NCBI GenBank assembly: GCA_947254645.1
Contig: CAMYDW010000003.1
Coordinates: 90,610-154,609 of the forward strand
From: an uncultured Peptococcaceae bacterium
GTDB taxonomy: Bacteria; Bacillota; Peptococcia; Peptococcales; Peptococcaceae
Length of the DNA: 64,000 bases
Reading direction: 5' to 3'
Of this stretch, positions 8,273 through 17,934 are shown one piece after another. Under the pieces are notes generated by a model. The model saw only the letters and a list, made by a program, of their open reading frames with translations. It was not told the origin of the DNA and searched no databases. Made by a program: the position numbers and the translations under genes. Within the stretch, counting starts at the first letter, position 1. Each line of letters begins with the position of its first letter.

Positions 8273-8298
8273 AAGGACCCTCCTATGAGGGTCCTTTT
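8271..8298 (+). terminator. Orphan terminator
   Basis: Stem GGACCCTC/GAGGGTCC (8275-8294), loop CTAT, A-run before and five T after. There is no intact gene between it and the previous terminator, so it must serve a remnant or an untranslated RNA. Confidence 0.9.
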
Positions 8299-8310
8299 TG
8301 TGTTTTTTCT

Positions 8311-8340
8311 TTGATGTTAACTTGTGGTACATGTTATAAT
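8311..8340 (+). promoter_or_regulatory. Probable promoter of the ppx-ppk unit
   Basis: TTGATG (8311-8316), 18-base spacer, TATAAT (8335-8340), ahead of the first gene of a three-gene run. Confidence 0.6.
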
Positions 8341-8395
8341 AAGATAACCAATAAAAAGATTATTTCATAAAATTGATAATAAAGGACTGATGACG

Positions 8396-8938
8396 ATGAC
8401 TTTTTCAGAGCATGATGATGCAGTGCTATTGTTGTGTGAGGATTTACAAAATGTAATGCGTCGTTTTAAAGAAGAACAATCCTGGGTGGAAGGCAACGAA
8501 ACGCCCTTGATCAAACGCTGGGCTGGGATAGAGAAAGCCATTGCCTCTGAACAACGCTTGTTAGAAGAAATTAGTTTACCAGGGCGTTTTGTGGTAGAGC
8601 ATTTTTCAATGATGGTTGGAGAAATTGGCTACTCCATGGGCTTTCAATATCGAGAAGTGCAATCAGGTCGTGGTCCAGTGAATAGTATTGATGTGGGTCC
8701 TTGGGGGACGATTAATGTCAAGGTAGGGGATATTGTTTTATCTTGGCGTGATGAAGATGTCCAATATATGTTTTATCCAGATCAAGTGGTGGTGCGTCCA
8801 AAGGATTCTGTGGAAGATGAAATGACGTTCTATTTTAGCTATTCCTTTAAATATGCGCTAGGACAACTCAAGCTGTATCAAAGCGTAAAGGATGACCCAC
8901 AAACCGCCTATTGGCACAGCAGTTTGGTGATTGAATAA
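8396..8938 (+). CDS. Conserved-looking protein of unknown function upstream of ppx
   Basis: A soluble 180-residue protein without signal peptide or membrane span, rich in aromatic and acidic residues. I do not recognise a domain. AAAGGA (8381-8386) is 9 bases from ATG 8396, which is preferred over ATG 8390, only 3 bases from it. It is the first gene of an apparent operon with ppx (18-base gap) and ppk, so a link to polyphosphate metabolism is possible but only by position. Confidence 0.7.
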   Translation: MTFSEHDDAVLLLCEDLQNVMRRFKEEQSWVEGNETPLIKRWAGIEKAIASEQRLLEEISLPGRFVVEHFSMMVGEIGYSMGFQYREVQSGRGPVNSIDVGPWGTINVKVGDIVLSWRDEDVQYMFYPDQVVVRPKDSVEDEMTFYFSYSFKYALGQLKLYQSVKDDPQTAYWHSSLVIE

Positions 8939-8956
8939 GGGATAGAGGCGATTATA

Positions 8957-9913
8957 GTGAGATACGGCATCATCGATATTGGTTCGAATACTATGCGTGC
9001 AGTTGCTTTTGAGGTATATGAAGATAATGGCTTTCATGAAGTGGTCAATGAAAAAGAATTTGCAGAAATTCTCAGCTTTGTAGAAGACGATGTGTTAACA
9101 GAAGGTGGTGTCCGTCAATTATGTACGGTCCTTAAGCACATGAAACGATTGCTTATTGAAACACAATGTGATGAGTATTCTTGCTTTGCCACAGCTTCAT
9201 TAAGAGATATCAAGAATCAAAGCTATGTTCTCGAAACCGTTGAAAAAGAGGTTGGCATCCGTATTCGATTGCTTGAAGGCTGTGAAGAAGCGTATTATGA
9301 TTATATTGGTTTACAAAGTTGTGTAAGTGATGCTGAAGCGGTAGGGTTTGACCTTGGTGGCGGCAGTGCACAGGTTTTTTCCTTTGATGACTATGGAATG
9401 ATTGCAAGCACGAGTCAAGAGATTGGTACCTTGGCTATGTATAATAAGCATGTCAAGGGCCTATTTCCCAATTCTAAGCAGCGTGCAAAAATCGTTAAAA
9501 ATGTAGAAAAAAAATTAGAAGGCACGATGGATTTTTCAAAAATATCTCATCGTTATATCTATGGCATGGGGGGGACGGCACGTGCCGTTGCGAAGGTCCA
9601 TCGACACTTTATTGGCAGCGATGGCAGTACCCATGGCTATTCAGTAACAATTGAAGAATTAGAGGAATTTGAAACGGCAATTATGGCCTTAGGCTTAGGT
9701 GGTATCAAAATTCTCAATCGTTTGATTCCAGAACGTCTTGTGACCTTTATGCCTGGGCTCATTATTATCAAAACCATCATGCGTATTGTTGGTGCCAATG
9801 AATTGATTGTTGTTGGTCACGGAGTGCGCGAGGGGTATTTGATTGAAAATGCGATTCATAGAGGGAGGGGCTTTGATGAATACCAAGAGAATGGACAGTC
9901 CTTATGTCAATAG
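8957..9913 (+). CDS. ppx: Ppx/GppA-family phosphatase (exopolyphosphatase)
   Basis: A 318-residue protein of the sugar kinase/Hsp70/actin fold. It starts with the phosphate-binding loop IDIGSNTMR (about 5-13) and has a second one, GFDLGGGSAQVF, near residue 132. It also carries YIYGMGGTARAVAKVH. Members remove terminal phosphates from polyphosphate or act on pppGpp. The short form and the overlapping ppk favour exopolyphosphatase. The GTG start at 8957 follows GAGG. Its 3' end overlaps ppk by 38 bases, which implies coupled translation of making and breaking enzymes. Confidence 0.9.
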   Translation: MRYGIIDIGSNTMRAVAFEVYEDNGFHEVVNEKEFAEILSFVEDDVLTEGGVRQLCTVLKHMKRLLIETQCDEYSCFATASLRDIKNQSYVLETVEKEVGIRIRLLEGCEEAYYDYIGLQSCVSDAEAVGFDLGGGSAQVFSFDDYGMIASTSQEIGTLAMYNKHVKGLFPNSKQRAKIVKNVEKKLEGTMDFSKISHRYIYGMGGTARAVAKVHRHFIGSDGSTHGYSVTIEELEEFETAIMALGLGGIKILNRLIPERLVTFMPGLIIIKTIMRIVGANELIVVGHGVREGYLIENAIHRGRGFDEYQENGQSLCQ

Positions 9914-12194
9914 GGAGCTTAGCTGGATACGTTTTAATGAGCGCGTATTAGAAGAAGCGGAAGATCAACGCTTACCGCTTTTTGAAAGAATGCGTTTTTT
10001 GTCTATTTTCGGTTCTAATCTTGATGAGTTTTTCATGGTGCGTGTTGGTGGTTTATATGATGCGATGGTTCTATCACCCGAAGAGGTGGATAGCAAGTCG
10101 AAGATGACTCCGGCCCAACAACTTGAGATGATTTATCAAGAAATGACGGTGCTCATGCCTCGTGTTGAAAAATGCTATGAAACCCTTTCTGGACTTTTAA
10201 GACAACAGGGCATTTATCAAATTGATACGGAAAATGTAACGCCTTATCAAGAAAGTGTATTAGAGCGCTTTTTTAGAGATTCTGTGAAACCTTTTTTGGC
10301 ACCACAAATTATAGATAAACATCATCCATTTCCTTTTTTATCCAATAAAGAACAATTTATAGGCATTGAATTTGAAACCAATAGCAATAAAATTGAAATT
10401 GCGGTTATTCCTGTGGTGAGCAAAAATTTCCCGCGCTATTTTATTTTTCCAGATGAATCTGGGACAGGCTATTGCTTTGTGACCGCGGCGGGATTGATTT
10501 ACTATTTCGCTGATATGATATTTAAAAAGAAAATTGTCAAGGATAAATTCGTTTTTCGTGTGACAAGAAATGGTGATCTGCGTGTAGATGAGGCGCTTTT
10601 TGATGAAGAAATTGACTGGCGTGATCAAATGGAGAAAATCATCAAAAAACGAAAACGCTCAGCGGTTGTCCGTTTGCAAATGTCAAAAGCGGTTTCAGTA
10701 GAATTAGAACATTTTTTATTAAAAAAACTTGGTGCCAAACGTCAAAGCTTGTTTGTGACCCCTCTTTTGCCATTGTCCTTGAATTTTATCTATGGCTTGT
10801 TAGGGGAATTGCAGGATAAATACACAGAATTCAACTATAGTCCGATGCCGCCCATCATGCCTGCTGGCATTAATCCAGGGGACTCTATCGTGAAATATTT
10901 GGACAACCATGGTGATATTCTGCTGGCTTATCCGTATCATTCTATGAAAACTTTTCTGGATTTATTAGATGAGTCAGCGGTAGACCCTTCGGTTACCTCT
11001 ATCCGGATTACACTATATCGTATTGCTTCTGGTAGCAAGGTGGCACAAGCACTGAGCAAGGCCGCAGAAAACGGAAAAGATGTCTTGGTATTGGTGGAAT
11101 TAAAGGCGCGTTTTGACGAAGAACACAATATTATTTGGTCAAAGCGCTTAGAAGAGGCTGGGTGTCGTGTCATTTATGGCTTTGACAATTACAAAGTGCA
11201 CTCCAAGCTCTGTGTGATTTCACGCCAAACTGGTCATGGTATTTCGCACATTACTCAGATTGGCACAGGAAACTACAACGAAAAAACGGCGCGCCAATAC
11301 ACGGACTTTTCCTTGATTACAACCAATCAAGAAATTGCGGCAGAAGCGTTGAATGTTTTTACCACGCTCAGTATGGGGCAATTTGTGGAGCGCAGCAAGT
11401 ATCTTTTGGTAGCGCCGCTGCAAATGAGAAATCGATTCATCGAATTGATTGATCGTGAAATTGAAGCGGCACGCACAGGTGCACCAGCACGGATTGTGGC
11501 GAAGATTAATGGGCTCAGCCAACGTGATATTATCGATAAATTGATAGAAGCTTCTCAGGCAGGAGTGGATATTACCCTGTATGTGCGTGGTATTTGTTGC
11601 TTGCGTGCAGGGATTCCAGGATTGACCGATCATATCACCATTAAGAGCATGGTTGGACGATTTTTAGAGCATCCGAGATTATTTCTCTTTGGCTTTGGAG
11701 AGCGCCAACGTATGTACATTGGCTCAGCAGACTGGATGACACGCAATTTAAATTATCGTGTAGAAGTGGCAGTAGAAATTTTAGATCCAGCGATCAAACA
11801 GGTGCTTTATCAAGTCCTTGAAATCATGGCGGCGGATAATACCTTGGCACGCATGATGCAACCAGATGGGACTTACAAACGCTTGTATCCAGCACAAAAT
11901 GAAAAAGTGATTAATAGTCAGACAGAGCAATATGCACTCTTTAAAAGATTAAAGAATATAAGTCAATATGGGGCAGTGGACCAAAGCAAAGAGGAAAAAG
12001 TGGAGCCAGTGGCTTATCATTTGCTTAATCAAGAGCACAAGCAGGATGTGGATCCTGCTGGGGCAACTGCTGAAGAAGCAAGAAGCAGTGAAGTCAGCAA
12101 TTTGCCAGCCAAAAAAGACACTGATGTGACATTAATTGAAATGCCAAAAGGGTTTTGGGCAAGATTGAAATTTGTATTGTTCGGTAAAGTCTAA
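9876..12194 (+). CDS. ppk: Polyphosphate kinase Ppk1
   Basis: Peripheral membrane enzyme that builds polyphosphate from ATP through a phosphohistidine. The 772-residue protein has the N-domain ELSWIRFNERVLEEAED, head domain HPFPFLSNKEQF, catalytic-histidine segment DNYKVHSKLCV, and the second PLD-like segment SMVGRFLEHPRLFLFG. The C-terminal 75 residues are a charged extension ending in a hydrophobic WARLKFVLFGKV. ATG 9876 is chosen for its GGGAGGGG ribosome site. It lies inside the 3' end of ppx. Confidence 0.95.
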   Translation: MNTKRMDSPYVNRELSWIRFNERVLEEAEDQRLPLFERMRFLSIFGSNLDEFFMVRVGGLYDAMVLSPEEVDSKSKMTPAQQLEMIYQEMTVLMPRVEKCYETLSGLLRQQGIYQIDTENVTPYQESVLERFFRDSVKPFLAPQIIDKHHPFPFLSNKEQFIGIEFETNSNKIEIAVIPVVSKNFPRYFIFPDESGTGYCFVTAAGLIYYFADMIFKKKIVKDKFVFRVTRNGDLRVDEALFDEEIDWRDQMEKIIKKRKRSAVVRLQMSKAVSVELEHFLLKKLGAKRQSLFVTPLLPLSLNFIYGLLGELQDKYTEFNYSPMPPIMPAGINPGDSIVKYLDNHGDILLAYPYHSMKTFLDLLDESAVDPSVTSIRITLYRIASGSKVAQALSKAAENGKDVLVLVELKARFDEEHNIIWSKRLEEAGCRVIYGFDNYKVHSKLCVISRQTGHGISHITQIGTGNYNEKTARQYTDFSLITTNQEIAAEALNVFTTLSMGQFVERSKYLLVAPLQMRNRFIELIDREIEAARTGAPARIVAKINGLSQRDIIDKLIEASQAGVDITLYVRGICCLRAGIPGLTDHITIKSMVGRFLEHPRLFLFGFGERQRMYIGSADWMTRNLNYRVEVAVEILDPAIKQVLYQVLEIMAADNTLARMMQPDGTYKRLYPAQNEKVINSQTEQYALFKRLKNISQYGAVDQSKEEKVEPVAYHLLNQEHKQDVDPAGATAEEARSSEVSNLPAKKDTDVTLIEMPKGFWARLKFVLFGKV

Positions 12195-12200
12195 CGATAG

Positions 12201-12233
12201 AAAACGACTGCGTAAAAACGTGGTCGTTTTTTT
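12201..12233 (+). terminator. Terminator after ppk
   Basis: Stem AAAACGAC/GTCGTTTT (12201-12230) with an inner CGT/ACG pair region, followed by T residues. Confidence 0.85.
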
Positions 12234-12245
12234 ATGTGGGCGCAG

Positions 12246-12275
12246 TTGACGGCATTAGGGTGAAAAAGCTATAAT
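12246..12275 (+). promoter_or_regulatory. Promoter of glnS-plsC-murT-gatD
   Basis: TTGACG (12246-12251), 18-base spacer, TATAAT (12270-12275), 36 bases before the glnS start. Confidence 0.75.
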
Positions 12276-12310
12276 AAATAAATATGTGTACGAACCGAAG
12301 GAGGCAGTTT

Positions 12311-13981
12311 ATGAGCGAGCAAGAAGAAGTTATTTCTCATAATTTTATAGAGAATATTATTAATAAAGATATTGAAGCAGGGTTTGATCATATTGTTACC
12401 CGTTTTCCACCAGAACCAAATGGATACTTGCATATTGGGCATGCAAAATCTATTTTCCTAAACTTTGGTTTGGCCAAAAAATACAATGGGGAATGTTTTT
12501 TAAGATTTGACGATACCAATCCTTTGAAAGAAGAAGACGAATATGTGAATTCTATCCAAGAAGATGTCAAATGGTTGGTTGGACAATGGGATGGCGATGT
12601 TCGATTTGCTTCTAATTATTTTGAATACTTCTATCAAGGTGCAGTGCGCTTGATCAAAAAAGGCTTGGCGTATGTGGATGACTCTACACCAGAAGAAATG
12701 AAAGCAATGAGAGGCACATTGACTGAGGCAGGGACAGAAAGTCCTTATCGCAATCGTTCTATAGAGGAGAATCTGGCATTGTTTGCACAGATGCGCGAAG
12801 GTGCCTTTGAAAATGGCAGCAAAATTTTACGTGCAAAAATCGATATGGCCTCTCCAAATATGAATCTACGTGACCCAGCGTTGTATCGTATTGTTCACAC
12901 CGCGCATCATCGCACTGGAGACGCGTGGTGTATCTATCCGATGTATGATTATGCGCATCCTTTGGAAGATGCCATTGAAGGCGTAACCCATTCAATTTGT
13001 ACATTGGAATTTGAAAACCATCGCCCACTTTATAATTGGGTGTTGGAAAATCTGAAGGAAGAACCTTTTATCAAGCATCCTTCTCAACAAATTGAGTTTG
13101 CACGCTTGGAAATTGAAAACACTGTCACCAGTAAGCGTAAATTAAAAGCATTGGTCGATGCGGGCTTAGTGGATGGCTGGGATGATCCACGTTTGCCGAC
13201 CATTGCAGGTTTGCGCCGTCGTGGCTACACGCCAGCAGCGTTGGCAGATTTTTGCCAACGTATTGGTGTAGCAAAGACCAACAGCTTGGTGGAAAGAGGC
13301 TACTTGACCCATTGCTTGCGTGAGGACTTGAATCTTCATGCACCACGTGCTATGGCCGTCTTACGTCCACTCAAATTGACCATTACCAATTATCCAGAAG
13401 GGCAAGTGGAAATGCTCAAAGGGCAAGTCAATCCAAATGACCCAGAAGCAGGGACTTATGAGATTCCGTTTGGTAGACACCTTTATATTGAACAAGAGGA
13501 TTTCCGTAAAGAAGCCAATAACAAATACCATCGCTTAAAACCTGGCAAAGAAGTGCGTCTGAAATATGCCTATATCATTCAATGTGACGATTTTATTGAA
13601 GATGAGGAAACAGGTGAAATTCTAGAAGTATTGTGCCACTATGACCCAGAAACCATCAGTGGTGGGCCAAACAGTGACCGCAAGGTAAAGGGCACCTTGC
13701 ATTGGGTAGAAGCGACCCATGCCATTGACGCAACCGTACATTTGTATGATGAATTGATTGACAGTACCATCGAATCTGAAGATGTGGTAGAACGCTTTAA
13801 TAGCAATAGCAAGATGGTTCTAGAAAATGTGAAGTGTGAACCATTTTTGGCTAATGCCAGGGTAGAAAAACCATATCAATTTTTGAGAAATGGGTATTTC
13901 TGCTTAGATTCAAAATACAGTACCCCTGAACACATGGTATTCAATCAAACAGTAACGATGAAAGACAGTTTCAAGGGGTGA
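12311..13981 (+). CDS. glnS: Glutaminyl-tRNA synthetase
   Basis: Class I synthetase that charges tRNA-Gln directly with glutamine. The 556-residue protein has [15 protein letters not shown] (HIGH motif at about 38-47) and a KMSKS-type loop VTSKRKL near 272-278, then the GlnRS anticodon-binding beta barrels. The fingerprint is GlnRS and not GluRS (HIGH as HIGHAKS, and the LRFDDTNP segment). Most Firmicutes lack this enzyme and make Gln-tRNA with GatCAB, so its presence beside a separate gltX at 35.2 kb is notable. GGAGG before ATG 12311 sets the start. Confidence 0.95.
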   Translation: MSEQEEVISHNFIENIINKDIEAGFDHIVTRFPPEPNGYLHIGHAKSIFLNFGLAKKYNGECFLRFDDTNPLKEEDEYVNSIQEDVKWLVGQWDGDVRFASNYFEYFYQGAVRLIKKGLAYVDDSTPEEMKAMRGTLTEAGTESPYRNRSIEENLALFAQMREGAFENGSKILRAKIDMASPNMNLRDPALYRIVHTAHHRTGDAWCIYPMYDYAHPLEDAIEGVTHSICTLEFENHRPLYNWVLENLKEEPFIKHPSQQIEFARLEIENTVTSKRKLKALVDAGLVDGWDDPRLPTIAGLRRRGYTPAALADFCQRIGVAKTNSLVERGYLTHCLREDLNLHAPRAMAVLRPLKLTITNYPEGQVEMLKGQVNPNDPEAGTYEIPFGRHLYIEQEDFRKEANNKYHRLKPGKEVRLKYAYIIQCDDFIEDEETGEILEVLCHYDPETISGGPNSDRKVKGTLHWVEATHAIDATVHLYDELIDSTIESEDVVERFNSNSKMVLENVKCEPFLANARVEKPYQFLRNGYFCLDSKYSTPEHMVFNQTVTMKDSFKG

Positions 13982-13985
13982 GTCT

Positions 13986-14759
13986 ATGCTATTAAATAGA
14001 CTAAGAAGTGTCGTTGTGTATATTTGGGCAATAGTCATTATTATAGGATGCTTGCCGTATCAGTGGTGGACAAACTACTTAGAAAAAGAAAACTACGAAA
14101 AATCGAAACGGGCACTCTTTCGCTTTGTACACTGGTTTTCAAAAACCATCTGCATTTTGGCAGGAGCCAAGGTGACCGTGGAAGGGGTAGAGCATATCCC
14201 CCAAGAGGGGTCTGTGGTTCTTGTAGGAAATCATCAAAGTATGTTTGATATTCCAGTGGTGGTCGCTGGTGTCAACAGACCTGTTGGATTTATTGCCAAG
14301 GATGAAATGAGAAAGGTGCCAATCTTCAATACATGGATTGTGGCATTAGGGTCTTTCTTTATGCCGCGTGGCGAATCAAGAAAATCTTTGGAAGTGGTTA
14401 TTGAGGCCACGAAGCTTTTAAAAGCACACAATCATGGCCTTGTGATTTTTCCAGAAGGCACACGCAGTGATGATGGTTCTATGAGGGCTTTTAAACCAGG
14501 CAGTTTAAAAATTGCCATGCGGTCAGGCGCCAGCTTAGTGCCTTTTGCCATTGATAAAACCTATGAGCTGATGCCACGCGGACGCAATTGGTTTATCCCA
14601 CAAAATGTGACCTTGACCTTTTTCCCAGCCTATACACCAGAAATGCTTAAAGGACAAGACAGTGTCACCTTGACAAAAGAAATCATGTCACAAATTTCAA
14701 CCACCATTGGTCGAGAAATTGTGATGGATCATGAAGAAGCAGAGGACGTTTCTGCTTGA
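13986..14759 (+). CDS. plsC: 1-acyl-sn-glycerol-3-phosphate acyltransferase
   Basis: Membrane acyltransferase that converts lysophosphatidic acid to phosphatidic acid. At 257 residues it has an N-terminal span (about 7-27), the catalytic HxxxxD in GNHQSMFD (His near residue 83), and FPEGTRSDDG near 155, the substrate-phosphate binding block. It starts 4 bases after glnS ends and is clearly in the same operon. Confidence 0.93.
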   Translation: MLLNRLRSVVVYIWAIVIIIGCLPYQWWTNYLEKENYEKSKRALFRFVHWFSKTICILAGAKVTVEGVEHIPQEGSVVLVGNHQSMFDIPVVVAGVNRPVGFIAKDEMRKVPIFNTWIVALGSFFMPRGESRKSLEVVIEATKLLKAHNHGLVIFPEGTRSDDGSMRAFKPGSLKIAMRSGASLVPFAIDKTYELMPRGRNWFIPQNVTLTFFPAYTPEMLKGQDSVTLTKEIMSQISTTIGREIVMDHEEAEDVSA

Positions 14760-14784
14760 GGCAACACAATAATGGAGGCATCAT

Positions 14785-16137
14785 ATGAATATTCAGTCTA
14801 GAATAGCAGTCTTGGCAGGGAAGTCCTGTAAGACGATTCTTGAAAAAACACGCAGTGGCGGTTCTAGTTTGCCAGGGAAAGTGGCAATGAAGATCTCTCC
14901 ATCTATTTTAAAGGATTTATCTGCGAATTACCGTGTGGTCATTGTGACAGGCACCAATGGAAAAACCTTAACGACTTCTCTTATTACGAAAATTTTTGAA
15001 GCGAAATATGGCACTGTGCTGACCAATCCCACTGGAGCCAATTTGCTACAGGGAATCGTTTCTTGTTTTCTAAGTGCGAAAAATAATGGCAAAGATACCC
15101 AATATGCGGTGTTGGAAGTAGACGAAGCAACCTTGAAGTATGTCACCAAGCACATCAAACCAGAAGTGATTGTTTTTACCAATGTATTTCGGGATCAAAT
15201 GGATCGCTATGGCGAGATATATACCACTTATCAATTGATGACAGACGGTGCAGCCCTTGCACCAGAGGCGACCATTATTGCCAATGGCGATTTGCCAATT
15301 TTTTCAAGTAAAAGCTTGGTGAATCCAATAGAATTCTTTGGATTTAGCCATGAAGCCGAACGTGAACAAATGGCACATTACAATACCGATGGTATTTTGT
15401 GCCCTAAATGTGACAACATCCTGCACTATAAACTGCTTACCTATGCCAATCTTGGACAGTTTTACTGCACCCATTGTGACTTTAAACGTCCAACACTCGC
15501 ACATGCAGTGACTGAAGTCCAGACCCTCAATACAGAGCATTCTACCTTTGCCATTGATGGGACCTTGTTTGATTTGCCAATCGCTGGGCTTTACAATGTG
15601 TATAATGCCCTTGCAGCATTTAGTGTGGCAAAGCATTTTGGTATTTCAGATGTATATATCAAACGTGGCTTTGAAGCGGCAAAACGCATTTTTGGACGCC
15701 AAGAGCACATTCAAATTGGTGGCAAAGATGTGGTGATGAATTTAATTAAAAATCCAGTCGGATTTAACCAAATCGTTGATTTATTAGCACGAGATGAAGC
15801 CCCATTTGCATTGGTGTCATTGTTGAACGACAGACCAGCAGATGGCACCGATGTCAGTTGGATCTGGGATGGCGATTTTGAACAGCTTGTCTCAATCACC
15901 AGTCATCGTCCAGTTTTTCTCTCCGGTATTCGTGTGGCGGATTTATCTACACGCTTTGAAGTGGCAGGCTTGCCAAAAACAGCACAGCATCTTGATCAAG
16001 AGCTTTCCCATATTGCGGAATGGATTGCCCAAGTGCCAACAAAGAAGGTCTATATTCTAGCCACCTATACAGCCGTTTTAGACTTGCGCCGTGTCTTAGC
16101 GGAACAAGGCTACCTAAAAGAGGGGATGAATGCATGA
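14785..16137 (+). CDS. murT: Lipid II isoglutaminyl synthase subunit MurT
   Basis: Mur-ligase-like subunit that, with GatD, amidates the D-Glu of lipid II to D-isoglutamine. The 450-residue protein has the P-loop TGTNGKTLTTS near residue 55, the central Mur domain, and the zinc ribbon-like insertion CPKCDN...CTHC near 205-232 that is characteristic of MurT. The C-terminal DUF1727-type domain follows. GGAGG precedes ATG 14785. Its stop overlaps the gatD start (ATGA), so the two subunits are translationally coupled. Confidence 0.95.
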   Translation: MNIQSRIAVLAGKSCKTILEKTRSGGSSLPGKVAMKISPSILKDLSANYRVVIVTGTNGKTLTTSLITKIFEAKYGTVLTNPTGANLLQGIVSCFLSAKNNGKDTQYAVLEVDEATLKYVTKHIKPEVIVFTNVFRDQMDRYGEIYTTYQLMTDGAALAPEATIIANGDLPIFSSKSLVNPIEFFGFSHEAEREQMAHYNTDGILCPKCDNILHYKLLTYANLGQFYCTHCDFKRPTLAHAVTEVQTLNTEHSTFAIDGTLFDLPIAGLYNVYNALAAFSVAKHFGISDVYIKRGFEAAKRIFGRQEHIQIGGKDVVMNLIKNPVGFNQIVDLLARDEAPFALVSLLNDRPADGTDVSWIWDGDFEQLVSITSHRPVFLSGIRVADLSTRFEVAGLPKTAQHLDQELSHIAEWIAQVPTKKVYILATYTAVLDLRRVLAEQGYLKEGMNA

Positions 16138-16781
16138 AGCTACGTATCTGCCATTTGTACGGCAATCTCCTCAATACGTATGGTGATAATGGCAACCTTT
16201 TAATGTTGAAATACATGGCTGAGCAATTGGGCCATGAAGTGGCAGTTGAACTCATCAGCCTAGAGGAAAATTTTATTGCAGATCGTTATGACATTCTCTT
16301 TGTAGGTGGTGGTCAAGACCATGAACAAATGGTCATTGCCAATGATTTACCAAATAAACGAGCAGAGCTCGCCAAATACATTGAAAATGATGGGGTCGGT
16401 TTGGCTATTTGTGGTGGCTATCAGTTACTAGGTCAATATTATGAGACTGCGGATGGTGAAACCATTCATGGCTTAGGCGTGCTGCCCCACTATACCAAAC
16501 GTCAAGTAAACAATCGCTTCATTGGAGACATTGAGATTTATAATGAAGTATTTGATGAAACCTATCTTGGTTTTGAAAATCACAATGGGCGTACTTTTTT
16601 AGGCGAGGGGGAGCAACCCTTGGGCAAGGTCGTAAGCGGTTATGGGAATAACGGTGAAGACCAAGCGGAAGGGGCTATTTATCGACATATTTTTTGTTCA
16701 TATTTTCACGGCCCCTTGCTGGTGCGCAACCAGCATTTAGCAAAACGTCTGATTGATTTAGCTGTACAACGTCGAAAATAA
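16134..16781 (+). CDS. gatD: Lipid II isoglutaminyl synthase glutaminase subunit GatD
   Basis: Class I glutamine amidotransferase that delivers ammonia to MurT. It has 215 residues: the N-terminal HLYGNLLNTYGDNGN, FVGGGQDHEQ, nucleophile loop GLAICGGYQLLGQYY with the catalytic Cys near residue 94, and the C-terminal catalytic His in FHGPLL. ATG 16134 overlaps the murT stop by 4 bases; the frame is open further upstream, but that would run inside murT. Amidated peptidoglycan fits a Gram-positive wall. Confidence 0.95.
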   Translation: MKLRICHLYGNLLNTYGDNGNLLMLKYMAEQLGHEVAVELISLEENFIADRYDILFVGGGQDHEQMVIANDLPNKRAELAKYIENDGVGLAICGGYQLLGQYYETADGETIHGLGVLPHYTKRQVNNRFIGDIEIYNEVFDETYLGFENHNGRTFLGEGEQPLGKVVSGYGNNGEDQAEGAIYRHIFCSYFHGPLLVRNQHLAKRLIDLAVQRRK

Positions 16782-16817
16782 AAAAATCCGTTCTACTATT
16801 GTAGAACGGATTTTTTT
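16781..16817. terminator. Bidirectional terminator after gatD
   Basis: Perfect 16-bp arm AAAAAATCCGTTCTAC (16781-16796), loop TATT, then the complementary GTAGAACGGATTTTTT. It lies between converging genes. Confidence 0.92.
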
Positions 16818-17778
16818 ATTTTCTGATGAGATTGCTGGTAAAAAGAATACTAGAGCCAACCATAATAATCGCCAATCCAACCATGTGTTGCTGGGAAATG
16901 ACTTCTCCTAGGATGAAAAAAGCGAATATAGGTGCTAACACTGGCTTAATGAAAAAAACAATGGTGGAGGTTGTCACCCCTAATAGCTCAATGGCTTTAA
17001 AATAAGAGGCGAATCCAAGACCAGTCACACAAATAGAAATATAGGCCAAGTAGTAAATGGTTTGAGCAGTGATGCCCCCTAATATAGGAATATTTGCCAA
17101 GACGCTCAAATGGTGGCTGGTGAGCATGTGAGCAACCACCTCTATGTGAGAGAAACCAACGAGGACAAGGAGCTCCGCACAGCCACAAAAGAAACCAAAG
17201 CAGGTGACCACTAAGCCACCAATGGGGTGATTTTTTGTGAGGGCTTTGCAAAATACACTGTAAATGGCAAAGGTGAAAGCCGAGGCAAGAACCAAAACAA
17301 CCCCTTTGAAGCTCCCTGTAAAATGTAGCGGATCAATGATAATAAGCATCCCTAGAAAGGCAATCCCCAATCCTGTTTTGCCCAAGCCAGAAAGATGTTC
17401 TTTCAAAAAAAGAGAGGACAGTAAAATACCAAAAAAGGTATTACAGGAAAATAAAATAGCATCTTGATAGGATGGAATGAAAAGCAGACTGATTGTATAA
17501 AGGGACATAGAGACAACCACACACGCCAATCCCATCGCTAAAAAAACGCGCCAGTCATAGCCAGTCAAGCGATGCTGCTTGTGCTTTAGTTGGCGATGCG
17601 CAAAAGGTAGAAGGATACAACCCCCAATAAAGAAACGCAGGAGATTTAATTGAATGGGATTAAAACAGCCATTTGTAGCTTTGATGGCCACTTCCATGCT
17701 ACTAAAGACAAAAGTGGCAATGGCCAAATATAACACCCCGCGTTTTATAATGGCGTTTTTGCTTGTGTCACTACTCAT
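16816..17778 (-). CDS. EamA/DMT-superfamily transporter
   Basis: A 320-residue integral membrane protein with ten predicted spans arranged as two EamA repeats. The repeats are marked by the early VAIKATNGCFNPIQLNLLRF segment and the late GVTTSTIVFFIKPVLAPIFA segment. Such proteins export metabolites such as amino acids or drugs; the substrate cannot be read from the sequence. ATG 17778 is used; a TTG at 17790 is also in frame and neither has a strong ribosome site. Confidence 0.88.
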   Translation of the reverse strand: MSSDTSKNAIIKRGVLYLAIATFVFSSMEVAIKATNGCFNPIQLNLLRFFIGGCILLPFAHRQLKHKQHRLTGYDWRVFLAMGLACVVVSMSLYTISLLFIPSYQDAILFSCNTFFGILLSSLFLKEHLSGLGKTGLGIAFLGMLIIIDPLHFTGSFKGVVLVLASAFTFAIYSVFCKALTKNHPIGGLVVTCFGFFCGCAELLVLVGFSHIEVVAHMLTSHHLSVLANIPILGGITAQTIYYLAYISICVTGLGFASYFKAIELLGVTTSTIVFFIKPVLAPIFAFFILGEVISQQHMVGLAIIMVGSSILFTSNLIRK

Positions 17779-17866
17779 TACAGTTATCAACTCTTTTTTC
17801 TAGATTTTCATGATTAGTATACGCCTTAATAATAGGGGTTGCAAGGGCAACACTGTGCGATTTTTC

Positions 17867-17895
17867 TTGCACTTGAAGGGGTTTTTTGGTAGTAT
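17867..17895 (+). promoter_or_regulatory. Promoter of the DUF554 gene
   Basis: TTGCAC (17867-17872), 17 bases, TAGTAT (17890-17895) with an upstream TG. Confidence 0.6.
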
Positions 17896-17934
17896 GAAAA
17901 ACCATAAGCTGTATGAAGAGGAGAGGTGTATAAG

